Below, piece after piece: positions 11,608-22,047 of a stretch of DNA of 64,000 bases. Position 1 is the stretch's first letter. Each line of letters opens with the position of its first letter. A program made the translations under genes and the position numbers. The DNA is from Bombardia bombarda. Lineage: Eukaryota > Ascomycota > Sordariomycetes > Sordariales > Lasiosphaeriaceae. Under the pieces are notes generated by a model. The model made no database searches and had not been told where the DNA came from. It saw only the letters and a program-made list of their open reading frames with translations. The stretch lies in NCBI GenBank assembly GCA_030512295.1, contig JAULSR010000001.1, positions 8,703,001-8,767,000 on the forward strand, written 5' to 3'.

Positions 11608-12708
11608 GGTTGCGAGTCCTTGTTGCCACACGCGAGAGTGAGGAACTTCGAGAAAGCGTATCAGTAGGCTGGAGGCATATCGCATAGGTGAGGTCTTGTT
11701 GAGGGAATGCGCATCGTGGGAGGGTACCTTGATGGACACGAAAGTTGCGACCGGATTGGCCCGGACTTAAGCTCAGTCTGCAATGCAATCGTCTTGTGCT
11801 GTCTTTGACACTTCTTCGTATCACAAACATGATCAGGTCTCACAAGCTTTATGAAGATCAATCTCGCTCGCCGTCGCTGTCCGATGTTCCCCGCTTATAA
11901 ATCAGAGGAGCTGGCTGTTTTGGTCAGAGACCTCGGTTGGTGCTGGGGCTGTTGGATGCAGTTGGATGACTGCTCGCGACACAGTGTATGTACGAAGTAG
12001 CGTCATTCGTGACTGGATGCGGACAAGTGCGGACCCCGACTTGTGTCTGGCACTCTGCAGCCCCTGGTAGGGGTAAGAACCAATGACGGCGATGTCAGAT
12101 TCGGCTGCCGAGCTTATCCCCGACATACATTTATGCTACAAGTTACGGATTGGAATGGAAGTTTTAGAAGAGACCGGAGGAAACCGTTTCCAGAATTAAG
12201 TTAAATCAAGTTGTCAAAAATCAAAAATTTAATGTGAAACAATATGTTCAAGATGGACATATTTTCGAGCTGATGATACAAATTGCAAAGGAGCCATGAC
12301 CTGAAAATGTTACTTGATCATGGGGGTCGACTGTATATCGAGCTTGCATAACGCTCCCCTGTATCCAGTGACGTAGTTGCCCTGAGCCCTCCATCATTGT
12401 CCCGAGTCGCGAGACACACCTTGGCATTTACCGCGTCTGCTGCACGCAGCCACTATAAGACCCACTGTAAAATAACTCGAGCCATTCCAATAAGACCTCT
12501 CGTCTGAAGTATCACGTACATATCTGGAGGCAGTAGTTCATCGGGCTACTACTAATAATGCTTCTCCATGTCTAAACTCCATCCCTTCCTCTCCATTCTT
12601 TCCACAAGCCCCAAACACTCTGTATCACCGAGGTCTATCAAGCCCATTGACCTACTGCACCGATATTCCCAATCATCACCTCGACTCCAACTGCAACAAA
12701 CAGCCGCC
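11608..12708. other. Divergent intergenic region
   Basis: About 1.1 kb between the small protein (minus) and the MDR reductase (plus), shared as promoter space. An AT-rich block lies at about 12180-12300. An upstream in-frame ATG at 12568 could extend the reductase by 47 residues. No other feature is supported. Confidence 0.5.
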
Positions 12709-13832
12709 ATGTCCATCAACCAGTTCCAGGCAGTCCAAAAGGGCGGCCCATTCCGTTTAGTCCAGGCACCTCTTCCCAAACCCGGCCCCAATGAAGTCTG
12801 CATCCGACCCAAGGTCGTTGCCATCAATGCCATCGACTACAAGAATCTCAAGTTTGGCGCCACCGTCTCCGAATGGCCCAACGTCCTCGGCATCGAGGGT
12901 GCCGGCACAGTCGAGTCAGTGGGCCAGGGCGTCACGCGCTTCAAGGCCGGCGACGAGGTCTTCACCTGGCTCCAGAGAAGCCAATACAACGGCGCATTCC
13001 AGGACGTCTTCACCGCAAACGAGAGCACCGTCGCCAAGAAGCCGGCGTCTCTAAGCTTTGAAGAGGCTGCATCGCTCGGGTTCGTAACTCCCAAACACAG
13101 TTCCTTGTCGTGGAAGCTGACATGCGCATTCACAGAATCACCTTCCTCACCGGCGCCGCCACCGTCGCTGCCGGCCTGAGAATCCCCCTCTCTGGCTTCG
13201 CCGCCAAGTCCACCGATTACACCAGCACACCCCCGCAGTCGATCCTCGTGCTCGGGGGCAGCTCCGGCGTCGGCGCCGTTGCTATCCAGCTGCTGCGCGC
13301 CGCGCTGCCGTCCGCCACCATCATCTCGACCAGCTCGGCCCAGCACCACGCCCACCTCAAGTCCCTAGGCGCCACCACGACCCTCGAGCGTTCTGCCCAG
13401 GACAATGCTGCTACCATCAAGGCCGCGACCCCGGGAGGGGCTGGTGTAGATGCCATCATTGACGCTGTCGGTGCTGCCGCTAAGGCGGCTGCCGTGTATG
13501 ATGCGTTCAAAAGCGATGGTCTCAAGCTGTATACTCTTGTTATTACTGGGCCAGGTGTGGAGCCGCCAAAGGGGTTTGAGGTTTCTTGTGAGTGCATCTT
13601 GCAAATATCTCTATGAACTGTTTGCTGACCTCTGAATGTTCCAGTGGTTGGCGGTATCACGGTACTAAAGAAGGAGCCGACCATAATGCAGTACCTCACC
13701 GAGCTGCTGGAGTCGGGCAAGTACAAACTCCCGCAGAAGGTCGAGGTGGTCGGCCAGGGGTGGGAATCTGTGGAGAAGGGGCTGGACAAGGTCTCCTCGG
13801 TCAGCGGCACTAAGCTTGTCGTTAAGCTGTAG
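12709..13832 (+). CDS. Zinc-free MDR quinone/enoyl reductase
   Basis: This is a medium-chain dehydrogenase/reductase of the quinone-oxidoreductase or trans-enoyl-reductase type. Three exons join in frame across introns at 13080-13135 (GTTCGT..CAG) and 13588-13644 (GTGAGT..CAG). The GroES-like half carries VVAINAIDYKNLKFG and LGIEGAGTVESVGQGV. The Rossmann half has LVLGGSSGVGAVAIQLLR. The structural four-Cys zinc loop of classical alcohol dehydrogenases is absent. It would reduce a double bond or quinone using NADPH. The start at 12709 (MSINQFQAV) matches where the family usually begins; an ATG at 12568 would add a Ser/Pro-rich leader that could be a mitochondrial presequence. No disruption is seen although neighbouring tailoring genes are broken. 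Confidence 0.85.
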
Positions 13833-14300
13833 AAAGATCAAGAACATGCCAAGGTTGTTGTTAAATCAGGGATTTCACTAAGATATTGTACAAAGATGAA
13901 GTGAATCGATCTTTAGTACGTGTATCCATCTAGTCCTCAGAACATTCCAAGACTTCAGCGACGTCTATCTAAGCATTTTGGATCCACCTGTCAAGAACAA
14001 TCGCCCATAACAGGGGTAGGGATCAAGGGGCTTGTGTTCTTTGTGGTGCTCCACCAGTCTAGTCTAGAAATAACCACTTGGCACTCAAACTCCGTTTCGA
14101 TTTTTGAACTTCCCCTTTCTGCTTTGTTGTGGTGCTGTCAAAATCTGCAGAAGAGGGAGGCAGTATATCATCATGATGATTGTCCAGCAAGGTTTAATGA
14201 CATATTTAATCCACCTGAAGTCAACTGTCTTCTCCAATCTCTTGTAGAATTACCTCTATCCAATCCGTGATTCCCTATGCAATGTCTCTCCATTGCAAAT
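13833..14300. other. Convergent 3' spacer
   Basis: About 470 bp between the stop of the MDR reductase and the stop of P450-A. It is AT-rich and holds nothing recognisable. Confidence 0.5.
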
Positions 14301-15317
14301 TTATTTACCCGTCTCCTGAATGATTTGCGCTCTCTCTTCACTCCTCGGGATGAAACGCACCTTAAATGGCTTGGGCGCACCCAGCGGATACGGATCAAAC
14401 GCCTCCTCCGACAAATTCAGCGGTATCTCACGCTCCTTCCCATCCACCAAGACAACCGCGGGCTTGATATCAAACGCCCAGACCAAGCTGGCCAGAATCA
14501 GCGACAGGTTGTTCTCTGTGAACTTGATCCCCGGACAGATGCGCCGGCCAGCACCAAAGCAGAAGTGATCCATGTCGTTGGGGTCAGGCGAGGCCGAGTA
14601 GTCGAGCGACGACCGCTGGTACTCGGCATACCTCTCGGGCCTAAAGGCCAACGGGTCTGGGAAGCGGGCCAGGTCAAAATGCAGCGCCACCGTATTGCAG
14701 GCGATAGCGGTGCCCTTGGGAATGACCATATCCTTGTACGTCACGTCGGCGTCGGTGAAGTGTCTGATGCTCCACGGCGGAACAGGACAGAGGCGGAGGA
14801 TCTCCTTGACGCAGGAGAAGATGTATGGAAAGTTGGGGACGTCATCCGTTGTATGGCATCGTCACCATGCGCATGCCTCCAACAACCAACTCCGACATTG
14901 GCGGCGCTAGTTTTGAGGATGTCGAGAGGGACTGTTGTGTAAATCATGAATCAGCAAATGGAACCCATGGCGAGTGACCTGTAAGATGCGCACCTGCTTG
15001 TCGAGAATCTCCTTGACGGCCTCAGGGCTGCTCAGAACGACCCAGGTGTAAAAACCCAGGCGAATCTTGTAGACTTCGCCATATTCGTCTGCCCATTCTT
15101 TGAATTTAGTTAGTGCATTTAGTAGAAGGTCCAGGCCAATGCCTGTAAGAAGGCTGCCCTTAGGACCTGGAATCTTGTCAAGTCGCTTATCTCTGCGAAT
15201 GGGCCAGATAGCGATGCCCAGGAGAGGGACTCCCAGAAAGGCAAGAGCGACTTTCACAGCCACATGCAACGAACTGAGCCACACCTGTGGAGGTGGTAGC
15301 TGTTGGAGGAAGCCCAT
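14301..15317 (-). pseudogene. Cytochrome P450-A with a large internal deletion
   Basis: Fungal microsomal P450 of the same type as P450-B at 22-24 kb. Exon 1 (15317-14994) encodes a membrane anchor, the hinge KIPGPKGS and the first domain up to EILDKQ. An intron at 14932-14993 sits exactly where P450-B has one. Exon 2 starts like P450-B (SLSTSSK, then GGMRMVTMPY), then near 14842-14852 jumps directly to the K-helix region (DDVPNFPY, KEILRLCP). Everything between is missing, including the I-helix, and the junction also shifts frame and creates a TGA. The C-terminus is good: FRPERYAEY and the haem loop FGAGRRICPG. Judged against P450-B, some 200 or more codons are gone. The gene cannot encode a working enzyme. 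Confidence 0.82.
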
Positions 15318-15963
15318 TATGTAATCAAGAGTGTATTTGACAATTTGGTCTCCAAGATAGCATGATCCGTTCTCCTTTGTCCCTCATTGATACTAATTTT
15401 ATTCTATAAACCTATACTAATATGGCACATCATAAGGCACAGCAATTGTCTTGTCCAGTAGGACGATACTCGGATTTAAGGTGATATCCCGTTTTGAGTG
15501 ATGCACGAAAACGGATGCACGGATATGGCCCATTGGACGAGAGACAATGTCGACGGGTCGGGTACTTCGCCGGGTACCTTGGCAGATCGGTACGTACCTA
15601 AGCCAACCCTTACGAGGAAATACCCGTAAATTTAACTCTGTCTGTAAATCGAAGGCGTTGATTCACCCATCGCGTCCATCGTCTCTACCAAGACTTGACC
15701 CTGATGCTCCTGGGAACGAAGACGCGAATGCCGACCAACTGCGACCACCCGCCCAGTCGCACCTACCTGGTTGTGTACCTACCCGTTAAAATGGACATCG
15801 AGCTTGAGTTCCCGATTGCATCAATGTCGGGCCATATTTCGCTGCATTATTGTTCGGCTTCTACTCTATTCTTCCACGCTTCGTGGAGAGTTCCACACCA
15901 TTTCAATCTGAGGGAAACTTGGTTCCCCGTCACTACCTAAGCATCTCGCCCCAATCTTTTGCA
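15318..15963. other. Divergent promoter region
   Basis: About 650 bp between P450-A (minus) and the MFS efflux gene (plus). An open frame runs into the MFS start from 15850 but shows no homology-like signal. No distinct motif is supported. Confidence 0.5.
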
Positions 15964-17881
15964 ATGGAAGAGAAAGTCGACGACCCATCTGCGGTATCAG
16001 CCGCATCCCATGATTCCCCGGGTGGCCTGCCTCCCCAGACCCAGGCCACCAAGCAAGAGCATCACCAACAGCAGCAAGAGCCTGGCCCTGCAGATGCTTC
16101 ATCACCATTAGCACCGCGATATGCCGACACTAAGAGCCTCTCCTTTGCCTTGATCGTGACTGCCCTGAGCATGAGCATCTTCTGCGTCAGGCTCGACAAC
16201 ATCATCATCGCCACCGCCATCCCCGCCATCACAGACGACTTCCGCTCCATCAACCAGATTGGCTAGTATGGCTCGGGCTATCTCCTCCCCACATGCGCCT
16301 TCCAGCTTCTTTCCGGAAAGCTCTATTCGCGCTACTCGGCCAAATGGATCTTCCTCGGCGCTCTGTTCATCTTCGAGGTCGGCTCTTTGATCACTGCCGT
16401 TGCTCCCTCGTCTCCCGTCTTCATTTTCGGTAGAGCCGTCGCCGGTGTCGGCGCCGCGGCCCTGTTCACCGGGTCTCTGGTCATCATCGCCACCATTGTT
16501 CCACCCGAAAAGGCGCCCATCTTCCAGTCTATCAACGCCGTCGTATTTGGCATTGCTTCTGCCACCGCTCCCCTGGTACCGTGATCCCATTCCCCTGAGC
16601 TATTTAGCCACCGAACTAACTTCATATGTTCCGAGAGATTGGTGGTGCATTTACCGACAGAGTGACATGGCGCTGGTGCTTCTACATCAACCTGCCTATC
16701 GGGGGTGTTTGCGCCCCGCTTGTCTTTTTCCTCCGCAAGACTAAGGCGCCAAGACGAGATACAGCCACGCTTGGCCAGGTCATATGGCGGATGGACCTCT
16801 TGGGTCTTGTCTTCTTCTTGCCAAGTATCGTATGCTTCCTTGTCGCCATGGAGTGGGCGGGAATCCAGTATCCGTGGTCTGACTACCGCATCATTGTCCT
16901 CATGGTCTTCTTTGCTGTAAGTCACCTTTGTCTATTGCTAACTATTGATGCTTATCACTGACTATCTTTGCTTTGTTTGCAGGTCTTGCTCGTGGCATTC
17001 TGTGCGGACCAGCTGTTTATGCGTGAGCATGCCACAGTCCCTCCCTGAATTGCTAGCTAGCGAACCATTGCGGCGGTCTGCTGGTTCAACATCTTTGCCT
17101 TTGGCGCCTTCAACACTGCCTTCTACTTCATCCCCTTGTACTTTCAGGGGATCAAGGCTACTGATGCCGAAGAATCTAGGATTCGCATGATTCCTCTTGT
17201 TGTTATCAACGTCATCGTCATTGTTATCACCGGAATCTTCTCCGCCAAAACAGGCCACTATGTCCCATTCTTCATTGCCAGCGTCGTTGTGGCCTCGGTT
17301 GGCCTGGGCCTTCTCACGACATGGCAGGTTGATTCTACTGCCGGGAAGTGGATCGGTTACCAAGTCATTATCGGCTTTAGGCTTGGCATGGGCATGCAGC
17401 TCTTTGCTACAGCGGTTGTAGCGGTATGTCAATAATGCCCCTGACACTAAGGAGGTATGAGATCAACTTGGCTAACCAGTCTTTTATACTAGACCCTACC
17501 TGATGAAGACATACCCACTGGCATGGCCCTGGCGACCATGGCACAGTTATTTGGCGCTACAATATTCCTTGGCGTCGGCAACAACGTCTTCGCCACCAAG
17601 CTCATCGGCTATCTCGATGACCTCCAAATCCCCGGCGTAGATACTCATGCGCTCGTCAGTGCTGGTGCTACTAGCCTTCGAGACTTGGTCCCCCAGCATA
17701 TTTACCCGCTGTGCTGGATCGTTACATGCAGGCATTAGGCTGGACATTCCGCATCTCACTCATCCTGGAATGTCTAGCCATCATCGGTGCCGTCGGTATG
17801 GAGTGGAGAGGGGTCCGCGGCCATAAAGGGGCCGATAAGACGCTGGAAGCCACATCGCCTGACTCTGGGTATCAGTCATAG
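15964..17881 (+). pseudogene. MFS drug/toxin efflux transporter with three stops and a frameshift
   Basis: An AflT/TRI12-like DHA-type exporter in four exons (15964-16575, 16638-16916, 16983-17423, 17493-17881). All three introns join cleanly, which makes the lesions easy to see. In-frame stops occur at 16264-16266 (TAG after DDFRSINQIG), 17046-17048 (TGA after HATVPP) and 17058-17060 (TAG before RTIAAVCWFN). Near 17700 the frame shifts by one base between SLRDLVPQ and AVLDRYMQALGW. The remainder is typical: GRAVAGVGAAALF (motif C region), WRWCFYINLPIGG and PTGMALATMAQ. If active it would export the cluster product through the plasma membrane. In its present state only the first 101 residues could be made. 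Confidence 0.85.
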
Positions 17882-20159
17882 TCTAGTTGGACTCTAATTG
17901 TGCTGGTCCTTTATAAGGTAAGGATAAGGTAGTTAGTTTTCTGGGCATGCATAGTCAACTGGGATTGTTCTTGTATATTACCGCTTGGTCAAAAGATTGT
18001 TGCTTTGAGAATTCCGATCGGAGGTTGGATACTAAGTATATAGAGGTGTACAATAAGGCACTGTTAATGCAGAACTTAATAGAGTCTATTAAACTTTGTA
18101 TATACCTATACTATTGAATTCAGGGAAGCTGAAAGTGAAAAGCGGTAGGTGTTTACGCTCGGTGAAGATAGCAAGCGTAACTGAACAAAACGCTTAAACA
18201 TATTTTTGTTCTTACTTGCCCTATTCATCATGGATATTACCCTCTGATATACCTTAGCTAGAACTTCAAAACATATAACCCTTGTTCATAACTTTGTTGG
18301 AAGAGGCCAAGTATCATAGTTACGTCCAGCAACATGCCCTAGCAAGTGTTTGGCAGTCTTTATTTGCTCGGTACAAGCATATCCCAGCTATTATGAGTTA
18401 GTTGAAGAACTGAGCACTCGTGCTTTTCCCCTTCTCCAAAAATTTCCCTTTGCCTTCCGCATCAAACGGCTACAATGTATGTAGAGTACTTGATTGGTTA
18501 TAACTTAAGGGTCGCGATAAGGATGTGCGTATCAGGATCACAAACCTGGGGCAATCCGGAGGTCCAGGCTCGGTTGTTGCCGGGTCCCCCCAACACCCCT
18601 CCTCCTACTCCTAGGGAGCGTTGCATGCAAAAAGCTTGTCAGACGCCAAAAGGCATGTTTTTAAAATCCTTCAAAAATTACAATTGCTTTAATTGGTTTA
18701 TGAAGATGTCCTTGATATAGCTCAGACGAAGTGTCGGCCCCGAGATGATGACGAGATGTGGCCCAAGTAGAATTAGCAGTCAGATTGCGGCACTGTCATT
18801 TCACCGCCTTGCGGTTTTTATATCAACGCAAGCTTGGGGAGATCTGATGCGACCTGAGAGATCGACAACCATGTTCTGGTATAGGCAAGTCTTTTGGGTT
18901 TATCCACTCTCGTCGACGTTGTGGGGTTTGGACCCCATCGAAAGATCCGGATTGAGACGGAGATGGCAGGGTGTTGGCCAGCTGCAACCAATTGCATCGG
19001 TGTAGGGAGGAGTCCGTTGCATGGAGAATCGACCACCAACTGCAGAGTTATAGTTTGATGACGAAAACAGGTATATCAAAGGTACTTAGAACTACGTATG
19101 TAGTAACAACAAACGAAGATCGGAAAAATATTACACTACGTAGTGTAACTCTACAGTGAAACAGCCCGTGCAGTAGTTAGATAGAGAGGATGACGCCAGT
19201 TCATGTCGCTATGTTGGCACCAAGTGAGAAATATTAGCGATAAAGCTGTTATTTGCGTATATAAAAGATTAGGGTTTTATGGGGCATTAGTAATTCACAA
19301 AGAGCACCAGCCGGACATGGCGCGACCTGAGATATGTTGAGCAAAATATATACGAGACTTTATTGGTCGTTATGCAAGTGTTAATACGGATACGCACTGT
19401 GTGATGAGTGTTTCTTGCTGGAGGTGTCTAACCAGAACGGCAAGCACTGGAACACATTGACAAAAGTCCGCTTATCACCAGGAGCAGTTCTTATGTCCCA
19501 TCCATTTGATTCGATCTCTTTTTGTCTCAAACTGAACCAGTCTCCATGCAAGCCACTGATAACTCTCCTACTTTGAGGTGGATAATCGCACTGGGCTCCA
19601 ACCGCCATTGAAATATACCCAGGCCTCATGCATCACACGTAAGCGCTAGGAGTGCGCGAGACAGTAGGAAGTGGCGTTCGCTTTGCGGTGTTCTTCGATG
19701 CTTGAGCCAATGTCGATAATAGCAGCGAGCTATTGTCAAAAAAGACAAATGGACGCACTGCAGCAAACACTCAATCTTGAGGCAGGGACTTTGCTAATCG
19801 ATCTATGTCTTGATGGTAGACGAACCAGCCGGCGCCGCGACGCACGTTACACAGAACCTTGGAGCGCATGTATACAGTGCGTGCTGAATGCACTTGTTGC
19901 AGTATATGGCCCGTGCGTAAGTCCCTGCGCCACCCAGGCGCTACAGAAAGCTTATTTCCTGACACCGCCGCGCCCGGTCAATTGCAAGGGGTCCTGTTCC
20001 CCGTTTTCCCCTCCCCCTCCCTCCATGCATGCAGCACCCCAGTCTTAGTCTCTGCGACTACGGCTCTAAAATAGCCAACGACAGCTGATACTTGACCAAC
20101 TCACACAGTCACAACACGGACGTCTTTCTCATCATCATTTTAGAAATTGGCCTCGAAAG
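17882..20159. other. Long AT-rich intergenic region
   Basis: About 2.3 kb between the efflux pseudogene and the regulator, both on the plus strand. Open frames are short and lack motifs or consistent splice sites. Nothing recognisable was found; the right end is the regulator promoter. Confidence 0.45.
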
Positions 20160-21638
20160 ATGAGTGGTGACGGGCCCAGCGAGAAAGTCCATCTGCGCAC
20201 CGCGTGCGACCCGTGCTCGACGGCAAAGGTGGGGTGCGACAAGAAGCATCCCACCTGCAAACGCTGTCAACAGTCCAACATGGAGTGCTCCTACAGCGAG
20301 TCGCGCAAACACGGAAAGCAGTCCTGGAGAAGGAGACAGGCGAGGCAAGCATACGATCGAGTGGAGCCTATGATCACTGCCACAACAACAGCAGCAGCGA
20401 CAAACACCACAACCACAATCACAACATCATCTGATGGCCAGCCAATATCGGCAAAAGCCATCACCCCGTCTAGCTCCACGACGTCGCCGCCAAGCCACAT
20501 GCAGTCCACGTGGAACCCCCTACTGCCCTCACCTCAATCACCTATGATAGGGGACAGCCAAGCCCAAGCCCAGGCCCAGGCCCAAGCTCTAGAGTCGATG
20601 CTGAGCAGCATGGATGTCAGGGCACAACGCGGACCCAGTGATACCACATCTCTACTAGCTTCGTGGTCATTTGGTGATGGTTTCAGTACCGAGATGGACA
20701 TGACTTCATTTGGGAATTGGGACGTCGCCGATCTGTCGCCGCCATTAACCGCTCCCCTAAACGGAGATCGCCTCTCACTCTCGGCCGCAACCCAAGACTT
20801 TAGCAACACGGTTATTGTCGCAGGGGGGCTGTCTGAGGAGTCTGCAGGCTCTGTAGGGTCCTTGGGAGATTTTCCATTTCTTACAACATCATCATCATCC
20901 TCATCATCAGAAGACACCAGTAGCAGAAGCAGCAGGAGTACCGACACCAGCAGCAGCTCCACCACAACGAACTCGCACGACTGCGAGGCCCAGGCCATCG
21001 ATATCCTCCGGTCCCTGCAACACGGGGAAGTCAGCCCGGGCATGGTGTCATGCAGCTCCAAACCGACACGATACACAGAACTGAACCTCACACCACGTTT
21101 TGACCGTGTGCTCTCAGTTAACAGGACCGCCCTCGACGGCTGGAGCAGGCTCATGAAGTGTTCATGCGCCCAATGTCCTCACCTTATCCTTCTTTATGTC
21201 TCCATCATCTCCAAGATGCTCTTTTGGTACAGCATAGCTGCCACAGAGAAACCACCCACCGCCACCCAGACGCAAGAAAAACGCATGCACGAAGGTGGTA
21301 ATATCGAGAATAATAACAATACGACGGGCCACCCACTCACTCGACCAGACCCGGCACCGACACCAGACAAGTTCGGGGTGCGCCCAACGGCAATACAGAT
21401 CGGGATGTTCAGTCTAGACCCCGAGGACCAGGCCAACCTGCGGCGCGTTCTGCTGCTTCGCGAGTTGCGCAAGACGGAAAAGGCCATCGACGAGCTCATG
21501 GAGGTGGACCGCACGGCCATGATGGACGGGGAGTCGGACAGTACGGCGCGGCGCGCGGTGGAGTGGTCGCTGAGCGGCATCGCGCGGGTAAGAGAAGAGC
21601 TGCAGGATGTGATCCAGAAGGTTCAACGGCTGCGGTAG
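20160..21638 (+). CDS. AflR-like Zn2Cys6 transcription factor
   Basis: A 492-residue single-exon nuclear regulator, probably the pathway-specific activator. The N-terminal zinc cluster has the spacing CX2CX6CX6CX2CX6C (CDPCSTAKVGC ... CKRCQQSNMEC, residues about 19-47), followed by a basic linker. The centre is low-complexity (Thr/Ser runs and an Ala-Gln repeat near residue 140). The C-terminal half carries the AflR-type domain with MKCSCAQCPHLILLYVSII and leucine-rich helices. AflR-type proteins usually bind TCG(N5)CGA-like palindromes. One oddity: the residue just before the third Cys is Gly (KVGC), where the family nearly always has Arg or Lys. This may weaken DNA binding. The frame is otherwise intact. 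Confidence 0.88.
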   Translation: MSGDGPSEKVHLRTACDPCSTAKVGCDKKHPTCKRCQQSNMECSYSESRKHGKQSWRRRQARQAYDRVEPMITATTTAAATNTTTTITTSSDGQPISAKAITPSSSTTSPPSHMQSTWNPLLPSPQSPMIGDSQAQAQAQAQALESMLSSMDVRAQRGPSDTTSLLASWSFGDGFSTEMDMTSFGNWDVADLSPPLTAPLNGDRLSLSAATQDFSNTVIVAGGLSEESAGSVGSLGDFPFLTTSSSSSSSEDTSSRSSRSTDTSSSSTTTNSHDCEAQAIDILRSLQHGEVSPGMVSCSSKPTRYTELNLTPRFDRVLSVNRTALDGWSRLMKCSCAQCPHLILLYVSIISKMLFWYSIAATEKPPTATQTQEKRMHEGGNIENNNNTTGHPLTRPDPAPTPDKFGVRPTAIQIGMFSLDPEDQANLRRVLLLRELRKTEKAIDELMEVDRTAMMDGESDSTARRAVEWSLSGIARVREELQDVIQKVQRLR

Positions 21639-22047
21639 CGACTAGCGGCGCTGTTTATTTCTGATGTCGTGGCCTGATTGTATATATCAGTAACCATTGT
21701 TTTTGGGAACTTCAAACCTGTGATATGTGTACTACGAGTCAGCTGACTACTTTAAGTACCTCAATTACCATTTGGAATTACCATTTGGAGTAGAATAAAA
21801 CCGGGCGACAAGGAAAAGAGAGGGCGGGAGATGGCAATGCTCCATTTGTTTGTTGGACTTGGACAAAAGCTCGTCCATGATTAACGATCGACTTTTCATT
21901 TTAACAAGACGTATATGTTATGACAATTATCAACGATCTCCGTCAACATGGACAAGTACTACGAGATTTACGGACATGATCTGTCTTGCCAGAGTAAATC
22001 TACCATCAACTACCTAGCTAAGTATCTCCCCCAACTCCCCATCAAAC
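21639..22047. other. Convergent 3' spacer
   Basis: About 410 bp between the stop of the regulator and the stop of P450-B. It contains a duplicated 15-bp ATTACCATTTGGAAT/ATTACCATTTGGAGT motif at about 21766-21796. Nothing else is seen. Confidence 0.5.

Noticed and set aside
17023..17060. A 38-nt GTGAGC..CTAG segment that would remove both stops at 17046 and 17058 in the efflux gene
   Set aside because: Its length is not a multiple of three, so the exon after it would be out of frame, and the removed text (HATVPP) is family-like coding sequence.
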